From G965220305 sp965220305 (GTDB lineage Bacteria; Chloroflexota; Dehalococcoidia; Lucifugimonadales; UBA3495), in the NCBI GenBank assembly GCA_965220305.1, contig OZ244817.1, positions 2,914,001 to 2,978,000 of the forward strand: DNA of 64,000 bases. Reading direction: 5' to 3'. The stretch's first letter is position 1. Every line of letters begins with the position of its first letter. A program made the translations under genes and the position numbers. The notes below the pieces were generated by a model. That model worked only from the letters and a program-made list of their open reading frames with translations. It was not told the DNA's origin and made no database searches. This document shows, one piece after another, positions 26,329 to 35,375 of the stretch.

Positions 26329-27414
26329 ATGCGTTACATCATAGCATGGGCCGTGGGGGCGATGGCGCTACTCGCGGTACTCACCATTATATCCTGCGGT
26401 CCCGGGTCAGAGTCGGGACTCGGGGAAGCGCCGGCTGCCGCGACTCCGGTGGCGCGGGATGTCCCACTGGACATAATCAGCGTGTTGCCCAAGGACGCCA
26501 TCCGGGCCATCCTGGAGCCGGAGTTCCTCTCCGTCGTCCAGGCTGTGGAACAGTTGTCGCCGGAGGAGCCGGTGCTGGGCGTATCCATTGGGGGCGACCA
26601 CCGGGCCTATCCCCTGGGCCTGCTGAATCGCCACGAAATCGTCAACGACGTGGTGGGCGGCGCGCCGCTGGCGGTGACCTGGTGACCGCTGTGCTATACG
26701 GGCATTGTATATGACCGAGATATAGGCGGCGCTACCCACACCTTTGGCGTGTCCGGCAAGCTGATAATGAACGCGCTGGTAATGTACGACCACCAGACCG
26801 ACACCCTGTGGAGCCAGTTCCTCAGCCGGGGAGTGGAGGGCCCCCTGGCGGGCGTCCAGTTGGAAATTGTTCCGGCCATCCAGACCACCTGGGAACAGTG
26901 GGCCCAATTGTACCCGGACACCCTGGTCCTGGAGGACAAGGGCCGCACCCGGGGGAACGCCTACGCCGGCTACTTTGCTGACGACTCGGCGGGAATCATG
27001 GGCGAGACCCATAGCGACCCTCGCCTACCCCGCAAGGAATTGGTCTTGGGGCTTGTTCTGGGGGAATCGGCCATAGCTTACCCCTTCTCGACAATTGCCC
27101 GCCAAAGGGTGGTCAACGACTCCTTCGGCGGTGAGGTGGTGGCGGCGGTCTTCGACCTCAAATACCAGACCGGCGTTATCTTCGATAGGCGGGCGGCTGG
27201 TCGGACTTTGACCTTCGACCCCTTGCCCGACACCCGACAAGGGATGATGCTGATGCAAGACCGGGAGACGGGTACCACCTGGCAGGCCGTCACGGGCCGC
27301 GCGGTCGATGGAGAATTGGCCGGCCAGGTGTTGCGGCGGCTGCCTTCCCACTACTCATTCTGGTTCGCGTGGACCGACTATCACCCAGAAACCCGGCTGT
27401 ACCGGGATAAGTGA
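26329..27414 (+). CDS. DUF3179 lipoprotein, probable selenoprotein (in-frame TGA = Sec119)
   Basis: One 361-residue protein read through a TGA at 26683-26685. The N-terminus is a lipoprotein signal (LTIISC, Cys23). The core matches DUF3179: RAYPLGLLNRHEIVNDVVGG, then APLAVTW, TGA, PLCYTGIVYDR. The family has Cys-Pro-Leu-Cys here, so the TGA replaces the first Cys of a CxxC motif, giving U-P-L-C. The frame continues without other stops to TGA at 27412. The second lobe (YPFSTIARQRVVNDSFGGEV, then YQTGVIFDR) repeats the first without the redox pair. Other genes use TGA as a normal stop, so reassignment to Trp is unlikely. Alternatives: sequencing error or pseudogene. Confidence 0.82.
26686..26729 (+). 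promoter_or_regulatory. Candidate SECIS element downstream of the DUF3179 TGA
   Basis: Possible foldings directly after the TGA: stem TATAC (26695-26699) / GTATA (26707-26711) with loop GGGCATT starting 14 nt after the TGA; or stem TATAT (26708-26712) / ATATA (26720-26724) with loop GACCGAG starting 27 nt after it. Both loops begin with G, as bacterial SECIS loops tend to. An outer CCGC/GCGG pairing (26686-26689 with 26726-26729) may close the structure. Not verified by energy folding. Confidence 0.45.
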
Positions 27415-27430
27415 AAGCTCCTACCCCAAC

Positions 27431-27456
27431 CCGCTCATGGTGAGCTTGTCGAACCA
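27431..27456. repeat. Solitary half of module C repeat
   Basis: CCGCTCATGGTGAGCTTGTC followed by GAACC, between the DUF3179 gene and the isomerase gene. It matches one arm of the module C inverted repeats at 38187 and 43248. Confidence 0.6.
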
Positions 27457-27577
27457 TTAGGCAACCCTTGGATTGGCTGAGGATAGTCCATGCGGTGAAC
27501 GAGCGCCACCGCGCTGTCTCCTGCTGTCGCCATAGGAAGCCAAAGCATGAATGTTGGTAGGCCGATTCCCGCCTTCC

Positions 27578-28651
27578 TCAGGAAGTGGAGCCCGGCAACA
27601 ACTGCTTGCCCAAGTCGATGACCGGATTGGGCGAAGGGTCGATTCCCTGCTGCACGGCCAGGTAGTAGCTAACGTAGTCGCCCAGGAGGGATATGCCGAG
27701 CACCTGGGCCAGGGGAGGGCCGTCGGCTTCCTCCAGCAGTTTATGGGGAACACCCCGGCTACGGAGCAACTCCACCACCACCTGGTAACGCCCCCGCAAT
27801 TCGGCAGTTGCCGCGCCGGGTTGCAGTACCAGGGCCATCAAACGGGAGTCGGCCTCGGGCGACACGCCGTAGACCTCGACGGCGTTGTGTAGCAGTTCCG
27901 GCAGGGTCTCGAAGAAGGCCCAGACCTTGGAGTTCTCGTTCAGTTGCGTCTTCCAGCGGCGGGCCACCCCGGTAAAGAGGCCGCCTCCATAGGTGGCGAT
28001 AACTTTTCCCGACAGCTCCCGGGCCAACTGCTTGGCAGGATTGGCTTCCTCCGGGACTTCAACCCCCAGGGTGGATATGCGCTCTTCCAGGATGGCAACC
28101 AGGGCGTCCACCTCCCCTTCGGCGATATCTACCATCCCGAGACGGTTGAGTGCGCCCAGTAGCAGTATCAAGTTATAGCCCATGGCGCTACGGGGCTCTC
28201 CGGTGGCATTGATTATCAGGCGGGGGTATCCGGCTGCTTCGGCCTCCTCCAAGAGATTCCCGCCCCCGGCGATGACCATGATGGGCGCGTCGCTGGCCTG
28301 GGCCTGGTGAAACATGGCGAGAGTCTCTTCCGTATTGCCGGAAAAGCTACAGGCGATGAATAGCGTGTCCTTCCCCAGGGGATAGGGCACGTTGAAGTCC
28401 CGGGCCACGGTGATGGGCGCAGCCCCCTGCCAGGCCGCCAGGTCGCTGGCCAGGTCACCGGCAATAGCCGACCCGCCCATGCCGCCAACGAAGATTCTAG
28501 CGATCTCCCCGGGGGGCCACCCTGTCGGCGGCGTCCAAGCCCGGGAGGCTTTCCAGGCTTCGCGGCACTGCCGGGGCAAGGTCTGTAGCCGTTGCCGCTG
28601 GCCCGTAGGGTCCAGGTCCCGGTATAGCTGAGGGCTGTCCAAGTCTGTCAT
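27578..28651 (-). CDS. Bifunctional phosphoglucose/phosphomannose isomerase-like protein
   Basis: 357-aa SIS-domain sugar isomerase of the bifunctional PGI/PMI family. IFVGGMGGSAIAGDLASDL starts the N-terminal SIS domain; IACSFSGNTEETLAMFHQA is the phosphosugar-binding segment; the C-terminal region includes KTQLNENSKVWAFFETLPEL and the end YYLAVQQGIDPSPNPVIDLG, typical of the family's active-site Glu/His region. Likely interconverts fructose 6-P with glucose 6-P and/or mannose 6-P. ATG 28651 lies 20 nt after the uppS stop, so the two are probably co-transcribed. The upstream open frame to 28792 overlaps uppS. Confidence 0.92.
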   Translation of the reverse strand: MTDLDSPQLYRDLDPTGQRQRLQTLPRQCREAWKASRAWTPPTGWPPGEIARIFVGGMGGSAIAGDLASDLAAWQGAAPITVARDFNVPYPLGKDTLFIACSFSGNTEETLAMFHQAQASDAPIMVIAGGGNLLEEAEAAGYPRLIINATGEPRSAMGYNLILLLGALNRLGMVDIAEGEVDALVAILEERISTLGVEVPEEANPAKQLARELSGKVIATYGGGLFTGVARRWKTQLNENSKVWAFFETLPELLHNAVEVYGVSPEADSRLMALVLQPGAATAELRGRYQVVVELLRSRGVPHKLLEEADGPPLAQVLGISLLGDYVSYYLAVQQGIDPSPNPVIDLGKQLLPGSTS

Positions 28652-28671
28652 GTTAACCTCAATTGTCTCTG

Positions 28672-29448
28672 CTACTTGCCGTAGCGGCGTTGGCGCTGTT
28701 GGAAGCTGCGAATGGCCCGCAGAAAATCGATTTTGCGGAAGGCCGGCCAATAGGCGTCGCAAAAGTAGAATTCGCTGTAAACGCTCTGCCACAGCAGAAA
28801 GCCGCTCAGCCGAATCTCCCCGCTGGTGCGGATAATCAGGTCGGGGTCGGGCATGTCCTTCAGGTACAGGTGGGAATGTATCTGTTCGGCGTTAACCCGC
28901 CTGGTAACCTCTTCCAGGGAAACCCCCTGCCGGGAATACTCCTCCAACAGACCCTGCACCGCGTGGACAATCTCCTCCCGGCCCCCGTAGGCTATCGCCA
29001 CGTTCAGGAAGTTGTCGTTGTATCTCCCGGTTATTCGCCGGGCTTCTTCCAGGGCTTCAGTCAAGGACGGGCCAAGCGCGTCCAACAGACCGAAGAAACG
29101 CATCTGCCGGGGCGTGGCGCTTCGCTCCTGGCGGCGGGCCAGTTCAATTATCTCCTCTTCAATAACCCGCAGCAGCGACTCCACCTCCGCTTGGGGGCGT
29201 TTCAAATTGTCGGCGGAGAGGGCCCACAGGGTAACCTGGGGAATGCCCAATCCCTGGCACCAGTCCAGCAGCTCGTACACCTTGCGGGCCCCCTGCCGGT
29301 ATCCCGACGCCAGCGTTGGGCTGCCGACGCTCTCGGCGAAGCGGCGATTACCGTCCAGAATCAGTCCCACGTGGCGCGGAAGGGGCCCGCGCAGCACCTT
29401 CGACTGAAGTCGACGGGCGTAAATCTCATAAACTAGCTGGCGTATCAA
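28672..29448 (-). CDS. uppS: Polyprenyl (undecaprenyl) diphosphate synthase
   Basis: 258-aa cis-prenyltransferase that extends farnesyl diphosphate to the lipid carrier for cell-wall glycans. Catalytic Asp32 is in HVGLILDGNRRFAE; QVTLWALSADNLKRP, VAIAYGGREEIVHAV and the C-terminal DLIIRTSGEIRLSGFLLWQS with YSEFYF are all family signatures. First gene of a two-gene minus-strand unit with the isomerase. Exact chain length of the product cannot be told. Confidence 0.96.
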   Translation of the reverse strand: MIRQLVYEIYARRLQSKVLRGPLPRHVGLILDGNRRFAESVGSPTLASGYRQGARKVYELLDWCQGLGIPQVTLWALSADNLKRPQAEVESLLRVIEEEIIELARRQERSATPRQMRFFGLLDALGPSLTEALEEARRITGRYNDNFLNVAIAYGGREEIVHAVQGLLEEYSRQGVSLEEVTRRVNAEQIHSHLYLKDMPDPDLIIRTSGEIRLSGFLLWQSVYSEFYFCDAYWPAFRKIDFLRAIRSFQQRQRRYGK

Positions 29449-29683
29449 GGTGTTTCAGTTCGGTACATAATAGTTGGGGGCAAAAGCTGGTCCAAGCCTC
29501 AAACCCACTTATCTTACAATGTAACTGGGCCGGGAAGACTTGCTCAAGTCCCCCGGGGGAATATTCCATAACGCGGACCGGACTCTTCCCCTCTGCGGCG
29601 ATTAGGCGGGATTGCGGGGCCGGTCCTTCACCCAACTCCCGACCCACATCGGTCCAGGGCAATCCCATTAGAAAATTCCCCGC

Positions 29684-29786
29684 CGTCGCTCCCGCGAAAG
29701 CGGGAGCCTAGAGGCTACAATGCGGTCGAGGTTCACAATAATTCTGGCGGATTCGGTCCTGGATTCCCGCTTTCGCGGGAAAGACC
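29684..29786. repeat. Inverted pair of CCCGCGAAAGCGGGA hairpins
   Basis: GCTCCCGCGAAAGCGGGAGC (hairpin near 29688-29707) and GGATTCCCGCTTTCGCGGGA (29761-29780) are small palindromes in opposite orientation. They lie in the 699-nt gap 29449-30147 between divergent uppS and the DUF1800 operon. Related copies are at 56019 and 58916. No gene seen in the gap. Confidence 0.7.
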
Positions 29787-29969
29787 CAAGTGGAGCGGCC
29801 CTAATGCGATTGCCCTGCACATCGGTCAATGGGGTATCGACTCTTGGCCCAAGGGAGCTTATAATTCAGTTGCCTATCCAATATAGGGGTAAAAACCGAA
29901 AAAGTATGCCGCCGGCCCCTTTCCCTGCGACTAGGTCGTTAGGGCGCTGTGGCACAAATTAAATTACTA

Positions 29970-29998
29970 TTGACAATTTATACTGATTATAATATGGT
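29970..29998 (+). promoter_or_regulatory. Candidate sigma-70-type promoter of the DUF1800 operon
   Basis: TTGACA (29970-29975), 17-nt spacer, TATGGT (29993-29998), in a locally AT-rich island. A better -10 match TATAAT (29988-29993) is only 12 nt away, so the exact -10 is uncertain. It would leave a 5' leader of about 145 nt before ATG 30148. Confidence 0.5.
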
Positions 29999-30147
29999 AA
30001 TACTCTTCTAATAAGGGTTAAAAGGGGGTCTGGGTAATGCGAGGCGCCCTCGTCAGGACCCACCCCCACGGCGAGTAAAAACGACCTTTTGAGTGACCGG
30101 ACTCAAACACCACTTGGGTAGATATAAATCCACTAAAGGAGGAGTAT

Positions 30148-31569
30148 ATGGCTGACCAAGACATCGCTTTAATGGCTCACCTATTGCGGCGCGCCGCTTT
30201 CGGGGCAAGCCGCGAGGAAATCGAGGCGGCGGCGGCTCAGGGCTATGAAGCCACCGTTAACCAGTTGCTGGACCCCGAGTCCCAGCCGGCTATTGACGAA
30301 GACCTGATGCTGCGCTACCAGCCGGCTTACAACCACGCTGGCGCCATCGAGGTCAACACCCAGGCGTGGATGTACCGCATGGTCAACAGTCCCCGCCAGC
30401 TTCAGGAAAAAATGTCCCTCTTCTGGCATATGATCTTCTGCGCCGGTCACAGCAAGATCGACAGCGGCGAAGAGATGGGCATAATGATCGAAATGTTCCG
30501 GCAGCATGGCATGGGCAGCTTCCAGGACCTGTTGCTCCGCCTGTCCACCAGCCCGGGCATGGTCTTCTACCTGGACAACAGCGAAAGCCATAAGATCGCC
30601 CTGAATGAGAACTACGGTCGGGAGCTATTGGAGCTGTTCTCCCTGGGCGTCGGCATGGACGAGAACTTCAACTACTCCGAGGACGACGTAAAGACTTGCG
30701 CCCGCGCCTTCACCGGCTGGAACATCGCACCGGCCTACCCGCCCTTCCCCCACGGTCGCAGCCCCTGGGAGTTCCGCTTCGACCCGGCAGACCACGACGA
30801 CGGCGAGAAGACCTTCCTGGGCGAGACCGGCGCTCTCAACGGTGATGACATCCTCAGCCTGATTTGCAAGCAGCCCGCCACCGCTCGGTTCATCTCCAGG
30901 CACCTGTACAACTACTTCGTGGCCGACGAGGTCCCCGTTCCCTCCTGGCGGCAGACCCCGCCCCGGGACCCGGAGACCATCCAGGCCCTGGAGAAGGCTT
31001 ACTTCGACTCCGGGTACGACATCACCGCCATGCTGCGGGTTCTGTTCAACTCCGAGGGGTTCAAGAACTCCCGGTTCACCAAGGTGAAGAACCCGGCGGA
31101 GATGGTAGCGGGCACCCTGCGCTTGGTGGTAGACCACCGGGACGAGATGAAGCCCGGCCTCTTCGAGATTTCCCAGGAGCCCAAGTACATGGGCATGGAC
31201 CTGATGAACCCGCCCACCGTGGAAGGTTGGCACACCGGTCACGAGTGGATTGACAGCGGCACCCTGGTGGAGCGCATCAACTTCGCCGCCGACTACCTGG
31301 GCCGCACCGAACTACCCGGCGTTCAGGCCCTGATTAACCGCCTGATGTCCCGGGGCGAGACCCTGTCCGCCGAGGACTTCGTGGAGGGGTGCATTGATCT
31401 GGTTGGTTGTCTCAACATCACCGAGGACACCCGGGGTGAGCTGATTGCCCACGCCGAGCGGGGCGGCGCCCTGCGCCACGGCGACAGCAACGAACAGACT
31501 AACTTCACCCGGCGTTCCGGCGAAATGTTCCAGATGCTGGCCGCCACTTCCGAGTTCCAGTTCGAGTAA
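30148..31569 (+). CDS. DUF1800 family protein
   Basis: 473-aa DUF1800 protein. Recognisable are ALMAHLLRRAAFGASREEIE at the N-terminus, WMYRMVNSPRQLQEKMSLFW, the FYLDNSESHKIALNENYGRE-LLELFSLGVG region, and DYEITAML-like DSGYDITAMLRVLFNSEGFK. The function is unknown; DUF1800 genes are commonly paired with DUF1501, as here. No obvious signal peptide at this start. Strong Shine-Dalgarno AAAGGAGGAG. First gene of a three-gene plus-strand set ending in a strong terminator at 33984. Confidence 0.93.
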   Translation: MADQDIALMAHLLRRAAFGASREEIEAAAAQGYEATVNQLLDPESQPAIDEDLMLRYQPAYNHAGAIEVNTQAWMYRMVNSPRQLQEKMSLFWHMIFCAGHSKIDSGEEMGIMIEMFRQHGMGSFQDLLLRLSTSPGMVFYLDNSESHKIALNENYGRELLELFSLGVGMDENFNYSEDDVKTCARAFTGWNIAPAYPPFPHGRSPWEFRFDPADHDDGEKTFLGETGALNGDDILSLICKQPATARFISRHLYNYFVADEVPVPSWRQTPPRDPETIQALEKAYFDSGYDITAMLRVLFNSEGFKNSRFTKVKNPAEMVAGTLRLVVDHRDEMKPGLFEISQEPKYMGMDLMNPPTVEGWHTGHEWIDSGTLVERINFAADYLGRTELPGVQALINRLMSRGETLSAEDFVEGCIDLVGCLNITEDTRGELIAHAERGGALRHGDSNEQTNFTRRSGEMFQMLAATSEFQFE

Positions 31570-31617
31570 CGTAACGGCGAGAATACAAGGGAAAATTCAA
31601 CGGAGGAAGAGATTTAG

Positions 31618-32754
31618 ATGGTCTCTAATAAAAAAGACAACGTGTTGGCGGTCTTGTCCATCTCTGGTGGCAATGATGGCCTCAACACCATGGTCCCCTA
31701 TGCCGATGGCTTGTATCGGGACTATCGGCCCGCCCTGGGCATTTCCGAAGAACAGGTCATCAAGCTGGATGACCATATTGGGATGCACCCCGCCATGTCC
31801 TCGCTGAAGAGGTTCTGGGACGAGGGCAAGCTGGCCATCTTCCTGGGTATCGGCTACCCCAACCCCAGCTACTCCCACTTCCGCTCCATGGACATTTGGC
31901 ACACCTGCGAGCCGGACAAGGTTGGCATCGAGGGCTGGCTGGGCAAGGTTATCAAGGAAGTGGACCCCAATGCTGAGAACGTGCTGACCGGCGTCAACTT
32001 CGGTCGCGGCCTCCCCCGCGCCCTGGCCAAGGAAGGCGTGCCCGTGGCTTCGGTGGGCAACCTGGAGACCTACGGTCTGCTGACCGGCATCGACGGCGAC
32101 GACCAGCGCAACGACGCCTTGGACGTCTTCGGTCGCATGTACGGCCCCACCATCGGCAGTAGCTACACCTTGGACTATATCCGACGCACCGGCACCGACG
32201 CTCTGAAGGGCGCCGACATCCTGGCTACCGCCCCGTCGCTGTACTCCTCCGACGTGGAGTACTCGGCCACCTCGGTGGGCCAGTACATGAAGAACATCGC
32301 CCAGACCTACCTGGCTGGCTTCGGTACCCGGGTGTTGTTCACCACTTCGCCGTACAACGGCTTCGACACCCACGCCAACCAGGCTTCCGACCACGCCCGG
32401 CTGTGGACTGACGTGTCCGGCACCGTGGAGAACTTCTACGATGACCTGCGCCAGCACAACGCCAGCGAAAACGTACTGCTGCTCATGTTCTCCGAGTTCG
32501 GTCGCCGCATCACCGACAACGGCTCCGGCACCGACCACGGCGCGGGCAGCGTGGCCTTCGTGGTAGGCGAGACCGTCAAGGGCGGCATTTACGGAGAGTA
32601 CCCGTCCCTGAAGCCCGCCGACCAGGAAGATGGCGGCAACCTGAAGTCCACCATGGACTTCCGCCAGGTCTATACCACCATCCTGGAAGACTGGTACGGC
32701 TTTGACCCGAAGCCCATTGTCGGTGGTAGCTACGACAAGATTCCGTTCCTTTAA
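31618..32754 (+). CDS. DUF1501 family protein
   Basis: 378-aa DUF1501 protein, related to the alkaline-phosphatase/sulfatase fold. LAVLSISGGNDGLNTMVPYA is the N-terminal metal-site region; GIGYPNPSYSHFRSMDIWHT, GFDTHANQASDHARLW and the C-terminal LLLMFSEFGRRITDN followed by GTDHGAG carry conserved Asp/His residues. Most family members carry a Tat or Sec signal; none is apparent here. 48 nt after the DUF1800 gene, with which it is expected to act. Biochemical role unknown. Confidence 0.93.
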   Translation: MVSNKKDNVLAVLSISGGNDGLNTMVPYADGLYRDYRPALGISEEQVIKLDDHIGMHPAMSSLKRFWDEGKLAIFLGIGYPNPSYSHFRSMDIWHTCEPDKVGIEGWLGKVIKEVDPNAENVLTGVNFGRGLPRALAKEGVPVASVGNLETYGLLTGIDGDDQRNDALDVFGRMYGPTIGSSYTLDYIRRTGTDALKGADILATAPSLYSSDVEYSATSVGQYMKNIAQTYLAGFGTRVLFTTSPYNGFDTHANQASDHARLWTDVSGTVENFYDDLRQHNASENVLLLMFSEFGRRITDNGSGTDHGAGSVAFVVGETVKGGIYGEYPSLKPADQEDGGNLKSTMDFRQVYTTILEDWYGFDPKPIVGGSYDKIPFL

Positions 32755-32932
32755 GCAGCATATCTGGGCCTCCGGTTAACCCCGGCGTGGGCCGACTCCA
32801 CCGGCTGGGCAGTACGCCCTCCAGTGGCTGGGAAAAGGCAATACGCCCAGGGGTTGCCGGAGGACACCCGGCGGGTTGGCATGACCGAAAGGCCGCTGCC
32901 CGCCTAACAAACAACTAACGAGGAGACAGCTT

Positions 32933-33940
32933 ATGAGCACCCATTTCTTTGGGCTTAATGACTGGACCTTCTCCTATAGTCACTCCGTTGGCCGCAACGA
33001 GTTCGCCGGCACCGGGTTCCGTAACCCGGTGGACCTGGCCATCGGCGCCGACGACGTAGTCTATTTGGTGAACCGGTCCTACGAGAACCGCCCGGACGGG
33101 GTCCGGGTAACCGTAGTCACCCTCAACGAGGAGTATATCTCCGAGTTTGGTTCCTATGGCGAAGGCGACGGACAATTTATTTGGCCTACCTCCATCGCCC
33201 TGGACAAGGAGGAGAACCTGTACATCGCCGACGAGTGGTTGAACCGTATTTCCATCTTCAATCGGGACGGCGAGTTCTTGGGCAAGTGGGGTACCCCCGG
33301 CTCCGGCGATGGCGAGATTAACAAGCCGTCGGGGCTGGCCATTGACAGTAACGGGACGTTGTTCTTGGTGGACAGCGAGAACAACCGGGTCCAGAAATTC
33401 ACCCTGGACGGCCAGTACATCGGGCAGTTCGGCAGCTTGGGCGACGGCCCCGGACAGTTCAACCTTCCCTGGGGCATCGACGTGGGGAAGGACGGCATGG
33501 TCTACGTGGCCGACTGGCGCAACGACCGTGTCCAGGTGTTCAACTCCGACGGCGAGTGGCAGGCCACTTATGGTCAGTCCGGCTCCGGCATCGGCCAGTT
33601 CAACCGGCCCAGCGGCGTGGCCGTCGACCAGGACGGGCACATCTACATTGCCGACCGGCAGAACGACCGGGTGCAGATTCTGGCCACCGACGGACGCTTT
33701 ATCACGGCGCTGCAAGGCGACCATCGAATGTCTCCCTGGGGCCGTGAGAAGCTAATCTCCAACCCCGACATGGTCCGCCAGCGCTCTATGGCAATCATCC
33801 AGGACGGCGGCAACTTCGAGAAGGCTTTCTCCCATCCCTGCGCCGTGCGGGTGGACGATCAGAACCGGATTTGCGTGCTGGACCATACCCGGGGTCGGAT
33901 ACAGGTATACACCAAGTCCGACGAGGCGGTTTTGGTATAG
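32933..33940 (+). CDS. NHL-repeat beta-propeller protein
   Basis: 335-aa protein made of about six NHL repeats. Repeats of the type GTGFRNPVDLAIGADDVVYL, GQFIWPTSIALDKEENLYIA, GEINKPSGLAIDSNGTLFLV, GQFNLPWGIDVGKDGMVYVA and GQFNRPSGVAVDQDGHIYIA are clear, each followed by a DxxNxRVQ-type turn. Such propellers bind ligands or proteins or act as peptidyl-alpha-hydroxyglycine-lyase-like scaffolds. No signal peptide seen. Follows DUF1501 by 178 nt and precedes a strong terminator. Confidence 0.92.
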   Translation: MSTHFFGLNDWTFSYSHSVGRNEFAGTGFRNPVDLAIGADDVVYLVNRSYENRPDGVRVTVVTLNEEYISEFGSYGEGDGQFIWPTSIALDKEENLYIADEWLNRISIFNRDGEFLGKWGTPGSGDGEINKPSGLAIDSNGTLFLVDSENNRVQKFTLDGQYIGQFGSLGDGPGQFNLPWGIDVGKDGMVYVADWRNDRVQVFNSDGEWQATYGQSGSGIGQFNRPSGVAVDQDGHIYIADRQNDRVQILATDGRFITALQGDHRMSPWGREKLISNPDMVRQRSMAIIQDGGNFEKAFSHPCAVRVDDQNRICVLDHTRGRIQVYTKSDEAVLV

Positions 33941-33983
33941 CTGTGGCGTAAGCTCGGGCTTTGCACCGGACCAGACGTTAACT

Positions 33984-34026
33984 TCGCCGGAGGCGGTCGG
34001 GAACCGACCGCCTCCGGCGACTTTTT
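33984..34026 (+). terminator. Strong intrinsic terminator
   Basis: 17-bp perfect stem: 33984-34000 pairs with 34004-34020 (core GGAGGCGGTCGG / CCGACCGCCTCC), 3-nt GAA loop, followed by CTTTTTA. Ends the DUF1800-DUF1501-NHL operon. Confidence 0.92.
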
Positions 34027-34114
34027 ATAGCTGGGCTGTTTCCCGAGCCGGGGCAGGTTTAACCTGGGCAGGCCGGGTCATCTCCGTACCGGCCCATCGG
34101 TGGCCCTGGGTCCT

Positions 34115-34459
34115 TTAGGCGGGACTCTCGGGCATACCGGCGTCAATCCAAGCGGCGATTTCGGCGCACTCGGAGCGGGAAAGGAAAGGTCCCTTCAGGG
34201 GCATTTTGCCGTAGGTGCCGATGGCCCGCGCCAGGGACCGCACCAGGGCGGTATCCTTGCCGGGTAGGCCGGGTTCGATGGCCCGAAAGCCGGACAGCAC
34301 CGCCTCGGCCAACTCCTGGGGGGTTTCCCAGTAGTATTCGTGGATGCCGGGGTAGCCCTCGCGTCCCCAGCGCTCTTCCCAAGCGTGCATCACGCTGTCA
34401 AGCAGTTCTTTCACTCGCGGCCAATAGACTGCGGTTTCGTCAGACTGGCTAGAGGTCAT
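34115..34459 (-). CDS. Conserved-looking hypothetical protein (114 aa)
   Basis: I cannot assign a function. The C-terminal stretch MPLKGPFLSRSECAEIAAWI-DAGMPE resembles the tail of cytochrome c-like domains, but no CxxCH heme motif is present. The N-terminal half contains YWPRVKELLDSVMHAWEERW. Acidic and soluble, no signal peptide. It starts 17 nt downstream of moaB on the same strand, suggesting one transcript. Confidence 0.65.
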   Translation of the reverse strand: MTSSQSDETAVYWPRVKELLDSVMHAWEERWGREGYPGIHEYYWETPQELAEAVLSGFRAIEPGLPGKDTALVRSLARAIGTYGKMPLKGPFLSRSECAEIAAWIDAGMPESPA

Positions 34460-34475
34460 TTAAGAATCTCCATTT

Positions 34476-34967
34476 CTATCGAGGATGTTCGCTCACGGAC
34501 TCCCGTTGCAGTAACTCCAGAGCGTGGGGCAGCACCGGCTTGATAACGTCCAGGCATTCGGTCACTCCCCTGGGGCTGCCCGGTAGGGTGATAATTAAGG
34601 TATGGCCCCGGATGCCCGCCACCGACCGGCTGAGCATCGCCATTGGGGTGAACTTGAGGGTCTCCGCCCGCATGGTCTCCGCCAGACCGGGTACCTCCCG
34701 GTCGATGACGGATAGACAGGCTTCGGGGGTTACGTCGTGGCGGCCCAGGCCGGTGCCCCCGGTGCTGACTATCAGGTCTACCTCGGCGGAGTCGGCCCAT
34801 TGGGCCATGCGCTGGGCAATCACATCCTGGCTGTCGGGAACGATTTCGTAATGCACTACTTCGTAGTCCGGCGGGGGCAAGGCGTCTTTAATTGCCTGGC
34901 CGCTGGTGTCCTCCCGCTGTCCCTGGGAACCGGATGTACTAACGGTCAAAATAGCTAACCGGAACAT
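34476..34967 (-). CDS. moaB: Molybdenum cofactor biosynthesis protein MoaB/MogA-like
   Basis: 163-aa molybdopterin adenylyltransferase-like protein (MoaB/Mog family) that activates molybdopterin for metal insertion. RLAILTVSTSGSQGQREDTS, DLIVSTGGTGLGRHDVTPEA and TLIITLPGSPRGVTECLDVI are diagnostic. ATG 34967 sits 5 nt after GGAGG and is preferred over a GTG six bases upstream. Its product would serve the formate dehydrogenase and aldehyde oxidoreductase encoded at 43-51 kb. Confidence 0.95.
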   Translation of the reverse strand: MFRLAILTVSTSGSQGQREDTSGQAIKDALPPPDYEVVHYEIVPDSQDVIAQRMAQWADSAEVDLIVSTGGTGLGRHDVTPEACLSVIDREVPGLAETMRAETLKFTPMAMLSRSVAGIRGHTLIITLPGSPRGVTECLDVIKPVLPHALELLQRESVSEHPR

Positions 34968-35030
34968 GACCACCTCCAGAGTTATAATATCATACCCCCG
35001 TACCCTGGGTCAGCGGGAGGCGAAGGTTTG

Positions 35031-35146
35031 CCCAGGGTCTTTTGATTGTCCAGGGAAGTCCGCTCACCCTGAGCTTGTCGAAGGGCCTGAGTCCCGCGCC
35101 AACCCAAGCCCCCACCCCTGGATTCCGGTCTGCGCCGTAATGACGG
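35031..35146. repeat. Composite repeat: module C arm plus module A (reverse order)
   Basis: CCAGGGTCTTTTGATTGTCC then GCTCACCCTGAGCTTGTCGA (module C arm, about 35062-35081), followed by CCCACCCCTGGATTCCGGTC and TGCGCCGTAATGACGG (module A, reverse complement). It occupies most of the 409-nt gap between moaB and the HIT gene; the rest contains only a degenerate repeat fragment. Confidence 0.7.
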
Positions 35147-35375
35147 CGACCTTGTGCCTCCGTTAGATTTTGGACCCTACGTCGCTGGCTCTTCAGAAGA
35201 ATGACGACGAGGGCCGGCTGCCCAGAAGGGTGGGCTGGCCTCCACCTGCACAATCGAAAGTCCCGGCCACCCGGCCGACGCCGCATTGACAACCCCATTT
35301 GGGGCCTATATATTCCACTGGTCGACGCGGCTGCTTAATACCGGCTGCAACTGGGCATTTCCACTTCATGGCGAG

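Noticed and set aside
26683..26685. TGA read as Trp (genetic code change) instead of Sec
   Set aside because: Several genes in the window, such as hicA, the DUF3179 gene itself and the FDH gamma subunit, end at TGA as a normal stop, and both in-frame TGAs fall on conserved Cys positions, not Trp.
29720..29962. 80-codon open frame in the uppS/DUF1800 gap
   Set aside because: Most of it is repeat sequence; no start signal or recognisable domain.
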